Positions 54,501-62,981 of a stretch of 64,000 nucleotides of DNA are shown piece after piece. The first letter of the stretch is position 1. Each line of letters opens with the position of its first letter. The notes under the pieces were generated by a model that saw only the letters and a list, made by a program, of their open reading frames with translations, made no database searches and had not been told where the DNA came from. This DNA is from Sphingomonas paucimobilis NBRC 13935 (GTDB lineage: Bacteria; Pseudomonadota; Alphaproteobacteria; Sphingomonadales; Sphingomonadaceae), in assembly GCF_000739895.2 (NCBI RefSeq), contig NZ_BBJS01000030.1, forward strand, positions 124,001 through 188,000, written 5' to 3'. A program made the translations under genes and the position numbers.

Positions 54501-56421
54501 CCGGCGCGCCGATGATCCCCCCGGCTCCGGCGGTGATGGTGACGTGATATTTCGCCACCTGGGCAACCGGCGTGGTGCCGCCCAGCGTAACGCCGCTGCC
54601 TGAGACGAGATACTGCATCCCCGACGTCACCGGCCCGGTGACCGCCACGGCGCCGCTGCCCGCGTCGATCCGTATGTCGTTGGTTGCCGACAGTCCCGCC
54701 AGCGTCATGGCGCCGTCGCGCGTGACCTTCAGGTCCGCGGTAAAGCCGTTCGCCGCGATCGTGCCGCCAATGGTCGTGGGACCGCTGCCGGTCAGGGTGA
54801 CCCCGCCGCCGCGCGCCAGGATCGACCCTGTCGCCAGCGCGCCATTGGACGCGATCGTCACGCCGCGATCGGAAGCGAGCGACCCGGCGGTCAGCCCGGC
54901 GGCGTTGAGCGCCAGCGCGTCCTGCACATCGACATTGCCCAGGACCAGCGCGTTGGTCGTCGTCACGCCATTGGTGGCCGCGCCGGAACCGACCGACTGG
55001 CGCAAGCCGCGTGCCGTCACATTGCCGAGCGCAATGCTGTTCCCCGCATCCCGCTGGCGGATATCGACATAGCCCTGCCTGTTGTCGCCGCCGATCAGGC
55101 TGCTCGTCGGGTCGAGCACGATGTTGCCCGCCGTCGTGCCCGTCGTCGCTAAGGTCACAGCCGAGCTGCCGCCCGATTGCAGCGTAAGCCCCGCCGCGCC
55201 GGTCAGATCGCCATTGTTCGACGTCAGACGAACCGTGCGCCCTGCGCTCTGGACCAGTGTCGCGCCATTGCCCAGCGCGATCCCGGTGCCTGTGGCGATA
55301 TAGTCGCGGTCCGCCGCCACCGCTCCGGTCACGCTCAGACTGCCATCCGCCGACAACAGGATATCGCGCTGACTGGACAACGATCCGGTCAGACCCATCG
55401 TGCCGCTCGCCCCGGCGATGATGTCGCTGCCGTCGTCCCTGACGGTCAGGCCGCCATTGACCAGCAGATTGGCCACCCCGCCGATATCCGCCGCCGCCCC
55501 CGATACCGTGACCCCGCCGACCCCCGTGCCGGGCTTGCCTGCGGACAGGATGATACCGCGCTCCCCGGCCGTGGCGGTGGTGACGCCGGCATCGATCTGC
55601 AGCAGCGCGTCGGTGACGGTGGATTGCGAGGCGAGCGCGAACAAGGCGTCCTGCCCGCCGACGGTGCCCCGCACATATTGGCTGCGCCCCGACACCGGCG
55701 TGCCGCGATTGATCGTCACGGACAGGGGGCTGCTGGAAGAATAGGACAGGGTCACGTCGGTCGCGGTGACGAAGGCGACGTCCTGCCCAACCGCTTGGAA
55801 ATTACCGTCCGCCTCGATCTTGGGCGCGACCATCACCAGCCCGCGATTGCCACCCTGCACCCTGATCTGCGCGCCGTTCAGAACGGTGATCGCCGATGTG
55901 CTGCCGCTGCCCGTGCCCAGCCGGTAATTGCTGCCGCCGGCCAGGAAATCGCTGCTGTTCACGTCTAGCGTCGACAGGACCAGCGAGCCGGTGTTGAACG
56001 ACGCCTTCGACCCCACCAATATGCCGTTGGGATTATAGACCCAGACCGCGACGCCCGGATCGCTGGTCAGCTTGCCTAGCAGTTGCGATGCATTGCCCGA
56101 CACGTCGCGATTGAGGACGGCGATGTTGCGCGAAAATGTGCCATTCTCGAAATTGGCCGTCCTGTTTTCCGGGATGTTGAACCCGTTCCAGTCGATGACC
56201 GTGCTGTTCGCGCGTAGATTGACGTTCAGATTGCCATCGGAATTGCTGAGCTGCGGATCGAGGCCCAGCAGGTTGGTCTGGGTTCGCACTACATCCGCGC
56301 GTGTCGGAATGGTCTGCGCGATCGCAGACGTGCTCAACCCGCCCAGGGTCGTGGTACCCAGTGCGCTGCTCAGCACGAGCATCAGGCGGAGGCGGCGGAC
56401 GGGCGACGAGGCGTCGGTCAT
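48511..56421 (-). CDS. Large TpsA exoprotein (filamentous-hemagglutinin family)
   Basis: This protein of about 2636 aa has a signal peptide (residues about 10-40). The two-partner-secretion domain follows, with N-G-F-N-I-P-E-N, N-R-D-V-S-G-N-A-S-Q-L-L-G and N-P-N-G-I-L-V-G-S-K-A-S-F. Most of the rest is Gly/Ala/Thr/Ser-rich beta-helix repeats rich in T-L-G, S-G-G and V-T-A-G patterns. Tandem 92-residue units lie in the C-terminal half. It should be exported by the adjacent TpsB and act at the surface as an adhesin or contact toxin. No C-terminal toxin domain is recognised. ATG 56421 has an AGGA ribosome site; ATG 56430, next to the TpsB stop, is an alternative. Confidence 0.92.
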   Translation of the reverse strand: MTDASSPVRRLRLMLVLSSALGTTTLGGLSTSAIAQTIPTRADVVRTQTNLLGLDPQLSNSDGNLNVNLRANSTVIDWNGFNIPENRTANFENGTFSRNIAVLNRDVSGNASQLLGKLTSDPGVAVWVYNPNGILVGSKASFNTGSLVLSTLDVNSSDFLAGGSNYRLGTGSGSTSAITVLNGAQIRVQGGNRGLVMVAPKIEADGNFQAVGQDVAFVTATDVTLSYSSSSPLSVTINRGTPVSGRSQYVRGTVGGQDALFALASQSTVTDALLQIDAGVTTATAGERGIILSAGKPGTGVGGVTVSGAAADIGGVANLLVNGGLTVRDDGSDIIAGASGTMGLTGSLSSQRDILLSADGSLSVTGAVAADRDYIATGTGIALGNGATLVQSAGRTVRLTSNNGDLTGAAGLTLQSGGSSAVTLATTGTTAGNIVLDPTSSLIGGDNRQGYVDIRQRDAGNSIALGNVTARGLRQSVGSGAATNGVTTTNALVLGNVDVQDALALNAAGLTAGSLASDRGVTIASNGALATGSILARGGGVTLTGSGPTTIGGTIAANGFTADLKVTRDGAMTLAGLSATNDIRIDAGSGAVAVTGPVTSGMQYLVSGSGVTLGGTTPVAQVAKYHVTITAGAGGIIGAPGLTLQSDSDNFGGGMLTLALTAPSATGIAFAGNTTLLGGPTRGTDVAINLSDPASPITLGAVRAANLTGLNTAGALQLGNVSILGDLTAQGASIATGDLTSSNGGITLTAGTGNVTAGAVNSARSVSITSAQGVTVGTLSAQDAVSVSGQGAASFGGDVTGGGPVSLSAASLGFAGDTLRSGGAIDLRASSGGITSTGALAVASTSNQANDFIRLQANGADGIAFASGSSITGGTNRALRVGIFNASADAPVRLGDVTARSLTALSAANGDATRAGGAILSNGSLAFGALNLVDSFAAESLNGNLSVGQIAVTGNGQGISLRAAKGALSVQNTLSTSGDVTLVSGTGLTLGTVESRDGRVTLTSGGAVKLANLNGALGASASGTQVSVDAVRGGPVALAASAGDVQVGGISGTSVTVGATGGAVAIRNALTATDAVALTATGDVRVGGALSGAGVTVNAGGGAALLGGVQARGDVAVSAKAVSLAGVHSATGSYAITSTAGGITAANGTSILSDSNGLGGKALSLTATGDIAFDPSSSLGGGNGTSAVTLTTSGGAIGVGNVTATGFTANGASSIRTGDLTLGSGLSLAAAGGVATGAINVGTGGVAIDAGSGALTTGAIDAGDAVTLNGGALSFGRVGAKALKATANGTLTGGAIATQGDTVLQGRSITAGNINAANLSAVTGSDALNLGDLTLSGGATLSGGDVRFGRVSGTSLSATATGALQGGAITTQGAANANATGALTLGTINAGGVTSLGGSSVNVGAINATALTATASSGDLVAGDISTSGPVSVSATQGTADLGQITTATGDVTVRAAGTLNAVGVTSGGAATLTTTGGNADILLVNGLDAVGAASVSATGNVRAPQIVSRTSDLTVAAPNGELSGYLPGSGVTLGAGPGRAFSLTIGAAARLGDVVGGKLTIVATSISAGRVDTGNEALELRATNGDLTVRGPVTGGTVALGASGRTSLNDVTAKGGLTLTGGTIGFGDVSGTTIDIASAGALSGGRVTSGGAIGVKGASIQLAGLSGGTVSALATGGDLTLSGPVSGTDVTLGATANATLGQVTAGGALSLNGGSVGFGDLAGTSVTIASAGAVNGTSIKATSAASVNGATVGLGTVSGGNVGLSATSGDLRVSGPVTGNDVTLGATGNAALGQVTAGGALSLSGGSVGFGDLVGASVTLTSAGAVNGTSVKASNAVSVTGASVGLGTASGGSVGLSATSGDLKLTGSTTGTDVTLGATGNMALTQVTASGALKLTGGSVAFGDLAGASIDGQSTGAITGGSAQASNAVSLRGGSLSLDRASAGAGLALSASGGNLSLGSLTSGGDAVLSAKGVANVTGNVTAGGGYRVTGSGVTLGGQDGIVQKAAGDVRITALAGDVNAARGLTLTSDADGAGAEALVLDAAGQIGLTGTKLQARPGGGAALGLRAGSGRAIQLGQVEAARIGSFDGSAVASGLTHDANLTTGDLTMGSLSVTLSRGDMALGKIAASGAVALRSDAGAMALGDLRGGSVDLASGEGLTTGAVTSDGAASLKGQRIDVGGRLAAARQLLAEARAALTLRDVAAGGAVTLKAGEALNAGSVEGASITANGAGVTLTGAKAGDALSLTSSRDLTLTGGSAGGSAALDVAGLATIGSLSAGSTATITANDVALTGPLRAQTVAFVSRQPGTASLRVGDGTGGDGLRLSDAEVRQVSADTLRFDAGNGAMEVGALTLGSTSGRTVEMLGTGDVRVVGTVVTEGTGRMVRIGGGTDGGNAANIHVVATRDGGGRLLFDGSDVELRGNRIAMGLAPGFIDTLQPGNAGLIQAQSLISNGNSTLYNAQLGGGFYDPSATTTLSARSLTVRFGDYALFQNTAVPGEFSGLKIGGTPGAPVSPALRISSFGTPGQNGVALFGTINGIGGASAALLGNPVIAIDPTLLPSSRINGCLAGSGAGCITTIVIQPTLQVFKWNSEEVFGIARDVAVPFSPVIGANNEELLSGLPELAPQAPNEQESE
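50680..51510. repeat. Tandem 276-bp (92-aa) repeats in tpsA
   Basis: At least three copies of a 276-bp unit can be aligned. The segment GGTCGCGCC/GGTCGCACC recurs at 50782, 51058 and 51334, exactly 276 bp apart. Each unit encodes the pattern D-V-T-L-G-A-T ... G-G-S-V-G-F-G-D-L ... S-G-D-L. A more diverged unit lies on the upstream (higher coordinate) side. The boundaries given are approximate. Confidence 0.8.
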
Positions 56422-56431
56422 GATGGACATC

Positions 56432-58171
56432 CTATCGGGCGCGATCACGGAACTGGACGGTCAGCGAAACCAGGACACGCGCGGGCGGGCGCTGCTTGTC
56501 GAGCAGCAGTGCACGGTCGAGCGGCTTGGCATAACCGACGTCGAGGACCAGTCGATTGGGGAAGGACAAGCGCACGCCGCCGCCCACGCTTTCGAAACTG
56601 CGCGGTCCTTCGATCCGCGTGCGATCGAGATTTTCGAGATAGAGATGGTCGAAAAAGCCGTAGAGTTGGGTGCCCAGCGCCGAGGTCAGCGGCAGATCGG
56701 CCCGCGCCTCGACATGGCCACCCACCGCGCGATCACCGCTGTTCGAGCCGGGATCATAGCCGCGCCCGATGGTCAGGCTGCCCAGCGCGAACTCCTCATA
56801 ATTGAGCAGCGGATCGTTGGTCCATTGCACCTGCCCCAGCCCCGCGATGCTGAAGATCGGGCCCAGCGCCATCGTGGCATCGACCACCCCGCGCACGACC
56901 AGCGCCCGGGCATTGCCCTCCAGCCGCGAGGTCAATTGGCCACTGGCGAAACCCGAACGGCTGGCATCGAAAATGCCCAGCCCCTTGCGCACCTCCAGCG
57001 AGGAGGCGAGCGACAGCCAGGGACGCCCATCGGCATCGAGGAACTGCTTGTCGGCGTCGATCCCGGCGAACAGGATGCGCAGCCGGTCGCGGGTCAGCGT
57101 CACCGCCGCATCGCCGCTGCCGACGCGCGAAATCTGGTCGACCAGATCGAATCCGGCCCGCGCCCGCGCATTGCCGCGCACCGATCGGATCAACGGCTTG
57201 GTCAGGTCGATCCCGGCGATCAGCGTATTGGTGCGCAGGTCCAGCGCCCCCAGATCGGGCCGTGACCAGGCATAGGTCGCACGGCCGCCAAAGGTCGCAC
57301 CGCCATCGTCCAACTGGAAGATATGGCCGCCCTGGACGATGATCTGTTCCTTCAGATCGGTCGTGGTCGATGCGCCCAGATAGGTGATGTCACCCAGCCC
57401 GGTCAGGCCATAGACTTCACCGCGCGCATAGACGGTCTCGCGCCCCAGCAGGGCGGAATTGTAATTCTGCGCATTGGCGAACAGCGCGAAGCGGCGCGAA
57501 CTGATCGTCAGGTCGCCGATCACCGTCCCTGCCTCGCCGCCCGAAGGCCGCAGCGACAGTGCCACGTCGAGCCCCGGCACGTCCCCGGCCAGCAGCAGGA
57601 TGCGCTCGGCTTCCCGCTCGTTCAGCGGATCGAGCGCCTGGATGGCGGCGATCCGCCGCCGCAGGAACGGCTCGTAACGGCCCGCATCGCCGCGCACCCG
57701 CACCTCGACGATCCGCGCGGTCACGACCTGCAGGCGCAGCACGCCATCGGTGATCTCCTGCGCCGGGATTTGAACCGAGGCGACCCAGCCCTTGCGCCGC
57801 AACGCCGCATTGGCGGCATCGCGCACCGAACAGACGATCGCGATCGGCTGATCCCCCGTCGGCGTCTCCAGTCCCGACAGGGCCTCGGCAATCTGCGGCT
57901 GGAGCGGCGATCCGTCGGGACGGGTGAACTCGACACGTTGCAGGGACAGCCGCAACGGCGAAGCATCGAACGGGCAATTCGCCTCGGCCAGTGCGCCGCG
58001 CGAGTCGACGCTGGCGGTGGAATCCGTGCGCGGCTGCGGCGTCGGCGGCGTCACCTCCTGCCGCGTCGGCAGGCCGACCTGACCTGCGACCTGCGCCGCC
58101 GCCGGATGGGCGAGCACCCCGGCGATCACCCCCGCCAGCGCGCCCAGCTTTACGCGTGTACCTCGTCCCAA
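56432..58171 (-). CDS. TpsB outer-membrane transporter (FhaC/ShlB family)
   Basis: This protein of about 579 aa has a signal peptide (V-K-L-G-A-L-A-G-V-I-A-G-V-L-A-H-P-A-A-A-Q). POTRA domains follow at about 80-250 (I-P-A-Q-E-I-T-D-G-V-L-R-L-Q-V-V) with the usual transition L-N-E-R-E-A-E-R-I-L-L-L. A 16-strand barrel with the V-G-G-H-V-E-A-R and Y-G-F-F-D segments comes after. It secretes TpsA across the outer membrane. TTG 58171 is chosen for its GGGGA ribosome site and a normal signal peptide length. ATG 58249, which overlaps the upstream stop by 4 bases, is a valid alternative that adds 26 residues. Confidence 0.9.
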   Translation of the reverse strand: MGRGTRVKLGALAGVIAGVLAHPAAAQVAGQVGLPTRQEVTPPTPQPRTDSTASVDSRGALAEANCPFDASPLRLSLQRVEFTRPDGSPLQPQIAEALSGLETPTGDQPIAIVCSVRDAANAALRRKGWVASVQIPAQEITDGVLRLQVVTARIVEVRVRGDAGRYEPFLRRRIAAIQALDPLNEREAERILLLAGDVPGLDVALSLRPSGGEAGTVIGDLTISSRRFALFANAQNYNSALLGRETVYARGEVYGLTGLGDITYLGASTTTDLKEQIIVQGGHIFQLDDGGATFGGRATYAWSRPDLGALDLRTNTLIAGIDLTKPLIRSVRGNARARAGFDLVDQISRVGSGDAAVTLTRDRLRILFAGIDADKQFLDADGRPWLSLASSLEVRKGLGIFDASRSGFASGQLTSRLEGNARALVVRGVVDATMALGPIFSIAGLGQVQWTNDPLLNYEEFALGSLTIGRGYDPGSNSGDRAVGGHVEARADLPLTSALGTQLYGFFDHLYLENLDRTRIEGPRSFESVGGGVRLSFPNRLVLDVGYAKPLDRALLLDKQRPPARVLVSLTVQFRDRAR

Positions 58172-58245
58172 ATCCCGTCCCCTGAAATCCGCCGCGCTCC
58201 CTGCGGCGTGAATGATCGGCCCGTCGGGCCATGACGGCGGTGCCG

Positions 58246-58710
58246 TCATCCTTCGTCGTAAAGCTCCGTCAGTCGCCAGCCCGCCTTGCCGCGCGCGAAC
58301 ACCAGATTGCCAAAGCGGAAATGGTCGGCCGGCTGGGCGTGATCGCGCTGCGGCACCGGCGTCGCTTCCAGCAGGATACGATGCGGCCGTCCCGCCGGAT
58401 CGACACCGTCCGGCTGGCTCATGATCTGGGCCAGCACACCCGGCACCCGGGCGGCGGGAAGCCGGATCACCGGCACATCATCGCGCGTACCATGCTGAAG
58501 CACGACGGGTGCGCTGAGCGCGCGAATGGCCGTCGAATCGCCTTTCAGCGCGGCGCGCCGGAACCGGGTCCAGAATGCCTGCAAGGATGCCGCATCCGCA
58601 GCGGTCGAAGCCCGCACTGCCGGCCGATGTGACGCAGGCGGGGTCTCTGCGCGCCCAACGGACCCGATCAGCGCTATCGTCAAAAGAGCAACCCGACTCC
58701 ACCCGGTCAT
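58246..58710 (-). CDS. Small exported protein of unknown function
   Basis: This 154-aa protein has a signal peptide (R-V-A-L-L-T-I-A-L-I-G-S-V-G-R-A, cut before E-T-P-P). A single compact domain follows, with a helix (S-L-Q-A-F-W-T-R-F-R-R-A-A-L-K-G-D) and a C-terminal beta segment (F-A-R-G-K-A-G-W-R-L-T-E-L-Y) of NTF2-like appearance. I do not recognise a named family. It is the first gene of the TPS cassette, with a 4-base overlap to the TpsB frame at 58249, so it may help TpsB or TpsA in the periplasm. Confidence 0.75.
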   Translation of the reverse strand: MTGWSRVALLTIALIGSVGRAETPPASHRPAVRASTAADAASLQAFWTRFRRAALKGDSTAIRALSAPVVLQHGTRDDVPVIRLPAARVPGVLAQIMSQPDGVDPAGRPHRILLEATPVPQRDHAQPADHFRFGNLVFARGKAGWRLTELYDEG

Positions 58711-58986
58711 AGCCTATCACACCCGCTCGACATTGCCGGGTCATGCCGACCCAGCGAAGCGACAAGCCTCCGCCCAAAGGAAAGCCCACACCCTGTCAGC
58801 AAAGGCATAATCCAACTCCCGACATTGCCCGAAGGAGGCAATATCGAAAGCGACGGCTTTCCCCTTTTACGACCTATCATCGTCAGGCGCACGACATGCT
58901 CCCTCAGCTCGTGTCTTGACCCTAGCCCCGTACCAACTTGCTGGCAACATGAGGATATTTGCAAAATATCCGCAACATGCCGACGA
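58711..58986. other. Gap between clpV and the TPS cassette
   Basis: 276 bp, probably holding the cassette promoter. A weak 6-bp hairpin (58823-58828 with 58836-58841) is present without a T run. Nothing else is recognised. Confidence 0.4.
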
Positions 58987-61605
58987 TTATTGCGCAGCTT
59001 CCTCCATCTCCGTCCCGTCATCGAAACCCATCGGCGGATCGAAGCTATAGGTGAAGCGCCCCTCCTCCACCTCGACCGCGATGGCCGCCACCTCTTCGCC
59101 ACGCATCTTGCGTGCGAGCAGCGCCACCGACATGTCGGGCAGCATCGTGTTGGTCAGGATCGCGTCGATCATCCGACCACCCGAGGCGATTTCCGTGCAG
59201 CGTTCGACGATATGATCGACCACGGCCGGATCGATCGTCACCGCAATGCCGTGATTGTCGGCGATCCGCCGCTCGATCCGCCCGAGTTGCAGCCGGACGA
59301 TCCCGGCCAGCACCGTCTTACTCAGCGGGTAATAGGGCAGCACCTGCAACCGCCCGAGCAAGGCGGGTGGAAACACCTTGAGCAGTTCGGGACGCAGCGC
59401 GGTCGCCAGCCCCTCGGGCTCGGGCGCCATCTCCTCATCCTCGGCGAGTGTCGCGATCAGGTCGGTGCCGACATTGGAGGTCAGCAGGATCACCGTATTG
59501 CGGAAATCGATATGCCGCCCCTCGGCATCGTTCATGAAGCCCTTGTCGAACACCTGGAAGAACATCTCATGGACGTCCGGGTGCGCCTTTTCGACCTCGT
59601 CCAGCAGCACGACGCTATAAGGTCGCCGCCGCACCGCCTCGGTCAGCACACCGCCCTGGCCATAGCCGACATAGCCCGCCGGTGCGCCCTTGAGCGTGGA
59701 GACGGTATGCGCCTCCTGAAACTCGCTCATATTGATGACGATCATCGAATCATCGCCGGAGAAGAGCAGTTCGGACAGGGCATGCGCCGTCTCCGTCTTG
59801 CCCACGCCGGAAGGGCCGCAGAGCATGAAGACACCCACCGGCTTGCCCGGATTGTCGAGCTTGGCACGGCTGGTCTGGATGCGCTTGGCGATCGCTTCCA
59901 TGGCATGATCCTGGCCGACCACCCGTGCCTTCAACGCATCGGCGAGCTTCAGGACACTGGCGATCTCGTCCTTGACCATCCGGCCGACCGGTATGCCGGT
60001 CCAGTCGCCGACAACTGAGGCAATCGCGTCGGCATCGACCACCCCGAACACCATCGGCGCGTCCCCCGCCGCCGCCCGAGCCTCTGCCAGGGCCACGTCC
60101 AGGGCATCACCGCCCTTCTCGCGCGCGCTCCGCACCGCCTCCAGCGCGGCCTTTTCCCGCGCCCATTTGGCCTCGACCTGTTCGACCGCCTCACGCGCCT
60201 CGGCAATGGCATCATCCAGCGCGCTCAGATCGCCGGAGGGGCGATAGCGTGCTTCGATCTCGCGCTCGGCGACACCGCGTTCGACTTCGAGCAAAGCCAG
60301 CCGCCGCCGTTGGTCTTCGACCGGCGCGGGGGTGGCGTTCTGCGAAACCGCAACTCGGGCGGCGGCGGTGTCGATCAGGCTGACCGCCTTGTCGGGCAAT
60401 TGCCGTGCGGGCACGTAACGCTGCGACAAGGTGACCGCCGCCGCCACCGCATCGTCCAGGATCACGACATCGTGATGTGCTTCCATGGCAGGCACGACCG
60501 AACGCAGCATGGCGATCGCCACCGGCGCCTCGGGCTCGGCAACGTCGACCGTCTGGAACCGGCGGGTCAGCGCCGGGTCCTTCTCGAAATATTGGCGATA
60601 CTCGGCATAGGTCGTCGCCGCGATCGTCCGCAGCCTTCCCCGAGCAAGGGCGGGCTTCAGCAGATTGGCCGCATCACCGGTCCCCGCCTGCCCGCCGGCC
60701 CCGATCAGCATATGGGCTTCGTCGATGAACAGGATGACCGGGGTAGCGGCCCCCTCCACCTCATCGATCACCTGGCGCAGTCGCTTCTCGAACTCGCCCT
60801 TCACGCCCGCCCCGGCCTGCATCAACGTCACATCGAGGGCACGCACGGTCACGTGACGCAGCGCCGGGGGCACGTCGCCATCGACGATCCGGCGGGCAAA
60901 GCCCTCCACCACCGCCGTCTTGCCGACGCCCGCCTCCCCCACCAGGATCGGATTGTTCTGACGTCGGCGGAGCAGCACGTCGATCAACTGACGGATTTCG
61001 GCATCGCGGCCGACGATCGCGTCGATCTCGCCCGCGCGCGCCTTGGCGGTCAAGTCCACCGAATAGCGGGCGAGCGCCTCGCCTGTCGCGGCGGCGGGCG
61101 TCATGGGGGTGTCCGGAGCTTCGTCCGGCTCCGCCGATACGCCGACGATGGCGGCGAATTCCGCCCCCAGCCGCTCGACCTCGACCTTGCGCCACTCATT
61201 GCTGGTCGCGAACAGCGCGTTGCGCAAGGTCGGCGTGCGCAACATGCCATAGATCAGATGGCCGGTCCGGATCTTGGCCGCCCCGAATTGCAGCGAGGCA
61301 TAAAGCCAGCCCTTCTCGATCGCCTCCTCAATCTGTGGTGCAAAGTCCGAAATCGCTGAGGCCCCGCGCGGCAGGATGTCGAGCGATCCGACCACGTCCC
61401 GCGCCAGCTTCGCGTCATCCAGCCCGAAGGTCCGCCGGATCGCGGCGACATCGCCCTGCGCATCCTGCACCAGCAGGTGGATCCAGTGGACGAGTTCGAC
61501 ATAAGGGTTGCCACGCATCCGGGCGAAGCCGGTGGCGGATTCGATCGACGTCAGCGCCGCAGTGTCCAGTCGCCCGAACAATGATGCGCGGCTGATCTCG
61601 GTCAT
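58987..61605 (-). CDS. tssH: T6SS sheath-disassembly ATPase TssH/ClpV
   Basis: This 872-aa AAA+ protein has an N-domain (about 1-155), a first ATPase domain with Walker A G-E-A-G-V-G-K-T, a middle coiled-coil region, and a second ATPase domain with G-P-S-G-V-G-K-T. The Walker B is F-I-D-E-A-H. A ClpB-type C-terminus follows. ClpV recycles contracted TssB/TssC sheath. The start at 61605 has a GGGGGGAGAG ribosome site; the upstream frame extension is not conserved. It is separated from tssG by about 340 bp, so it probably has its own promoter. Confidence 0.94.
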   Translation of the reverse strand: MTEISRASLFGRLDTAALTSIESATGFARMRGNPYVELVHWIHLLVQDAQGDVAAIRRTFGLDDAKLARDVVGSLDILPRGASAISDFAPQIEEAIEKGWLYASLQFGAAKIRTGHLIYGMLRTPTLRNALFATSNEWRKVEVERLGAEFAAIVGVSAEPDEAPDTPMTPAAATGEALARYSVDLTAKARAGEIDAIVGRDAEIRQLIDVLLRRRQNNPILVGEAGVGKTAVVEGFARRIVDGDVPPALRHVTVRALDVTLMQAGAGVKGEFEKRLRQVIDEVEGAATPVILFIDEAHMLIGAGGQAGTGDAANLLKPALARGRLRTIAATTYAEYRQYFEKDPALTRRFQTVDVAEPEAPVAIAMLRSVVPAMEAHHDVVILDDAVAAAVTLSQRYVPARQLPDKAVSLIDTAAARVAVSQNATPAPVEDQRRRLALLEVERGVAEREIEARYRPSGDLSALDDAIAEAREAVEQVEAKWAREKAALEAVRSAREKGGDALDVALAEARAAAGDAPMVFGVVDADAIASVVGDWTGIPVGRMVKDEIASVLKLADALKARVVGQDHAMEAIAKRIQTSRAKLDNPGKPVGVFMLCGPSGVGKTETAHALSELLFSGDDSMIVINMSEFQEAHTVSTLKGAPAGYVGYGQGGVLTEAVRRRPYSVVLLDEVEKAHPDVHEMFFQVFDKGFMNDAEGRHIDFRNTVILLTSNVGTDLIATLAEDEEMAPEPEGLATALRPELLKVFPPALLGRLQVLPYYPLSKTVLAGIVRLQLGRIERRIADNHGIAVTIDPAVVDHIVERCTEIASGGRMIDAILTNTMLPDMSVALLARKMRGEEVAAIAVEVEEGRFTYSFDPPMGFDDGTEMEEAAQ

Positions 61606-61943
61606 GCTCTCCCCCCGGAAATCGATCGGGCCCAGCCCGGTTTCGGGTGTGCAACGATCTCGATGACAGAACGTTGCATGGTTTGACGGTGGTTGGTCCG
61701 ATATTGCGTGCAAAATCAGCAGGAACCTGGCTTGGGGGCCGGCAAGGATGGACACGCATCCTCTATCCGTTCGCTCGAACATTTGACATTATTTGGGACG
61801 GACATTCCGTTCGTGATCATGGCTGCACCTTCCCATGACACGCTGGTCATTCTGCGGTCTTGCTCCGCCGTTCTCGGCTGGCAAACCCTTTCGTACATTC
61901 GTCCCAGGATTGGGCGGCCATGGTCCGAACGGTATCGCGATCA
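61606..61943. other. Intergenic region between tssG and clpV
   Basis: 338 bp with no recognisable gene. It should hold the clpV promoter; no clear -35/-10, sigma-54 site or terminator is visible. Confidence 0.45.
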
Positions 61944-62981
61944 TCATGGTATCGCTTCCTTTATTTCCGTCCTCGCCCCACTCCCCCGCCGCCGCAGATG
62001 CGCGTCCCCCCGCACGCCCTCGCCACCACCGCCCAGCCAGCCGCTCCAGCCGAGCCGGGTCGTGCCGTCTAGCCGCGCCGGGCGGGCGTCGCGACCTTCG
62101 ACCTCCAGCGCGACGTCCCATTCCAGGTGGCTGGGAGCAAAAGCGGTCAGCGCCTCCGACAGGATCCGAAACCGCGCGCCGGAGGGCAACAGTGCCTCAT
62201 AATCGGCACGCGAGCGAGCGCGGATGACCACGCGAAAGGCGTCGGAGGCGATCTTCGCGCGGCCGCCCAGCATCGCCTCGTTCCCCAGTCCGCAAAAGGA
62301 CCGGCCCAGCCGCGTCCGGTCGGCTTCGTCGATCTCGCGCCACCGCGGCTGGAACTCGAGCACCTGGACGGGCTGGCCCAGCAGATGCGTCATCGCATCC
62401 TCGATCGCCCCTGCACTACGCCGCGAGGCGAACAGCGCCGCGTAATGAAGACGCGCGCGGGCCGGGAAATCATTGGCCGCCCCCACGCCTTCGGTCGCGC
62501 CCGTCAGGCGGGCGACCTGATCGGCGAAACGATCATCCGCCGGGCGATCGGCCTGCGCCGCGGGTTGCGAATCCGCCCAGGCGCGGTAGAAAAACTGGAG
62601 CATCCGCCCCGCAAGCAGGTCGAGCCAGCCGCCAAAGGGGCGCTTCTTGGCATAACGCCGCTCGAACACCGCAAATTCGGTCATGTGCGAGGGCAACGGC
62701 CCCATCGGCCCGGTCAGTCCGAACCAGTATCCCCCGATCCTGGCCCGCCCGCCCCGAACTTCCACCTCCTCCAACGTCGAATCCGGAAAGGCGAGCGTCG
62801 GCATCTGTACCATGTCGGCTATGCTCTGGTCCGGCCGGCGAGCCAGCCCGATGCGTGGGAGGTGCGGCGCGCGCGCCTCCGCCCCCCGGGCGATCGGAAA
62901 CAACCCGAAACGCTTCCGCGCAGCCACCGCCGCCGCAAGGAAGCTCAGATGCTGTGGCGGCGGCCGATCCTCAGCGGCCAT
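61944..62981 (-). CDS. tssG: T6SS baseplate protein TssG
   Basis: This 345-aa protein fits TssG. An N-terminal amphipathic helix (L-S-F-L-A-A-A-V-A-A-R-K-R-F-G-L-F-P) is followed by A-F-P-D-S-T-L-E-E-V and G-L-T-G-P-M-G-P-L-P-S-H-M-T-E-F, the hallmark segment. It then has the middle stretch A-D-D-R-F-A-D-Q-V-A-R-L-T-G and a basic tail. TssG joins TssF, TssE and TssK in the baseplate wedge. Its start lies inside the end of tssF, a 37-bp overlap common in T6SS loci. Confidence 0.92.
   Translation of the reverse strand: MAAEDRPPPQHLSFLAAAVAARKRFGLFPIARGAEARAPHLPRIGLARRPDQSIADMVQMPTLAFPDSTLEEVEVRGGRARIGGYWFGLTGPMGPLPSHMTEFAVFERRYAKKRPFGGWLDLLAGRMLQFFYRAWADSQPAAQADRPADDRFADQVARLTGATEGVGAANDFPARARLHYAALFASRRSAGAIEDAMTHLLGQPVQVLEFQPRWREIDEADRTRLGRSFCGLGNEAMLGGRAKIASDAFRVVIRARSRADYEALLPSGARFRILSEALTAFAPSHLEWDVALEVEGRDARPARLDGTTRLGWSGWLGGGGEGVRGDAHLRRRGSGARTEIKEAIP

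Noticed and set aside
58823..58841. A small inverted repeat (ATTGCC/GGCAAT) in the clpV-TPS gap.
   Set aside because: Only 6 bp of stem with no T run; likely chance.
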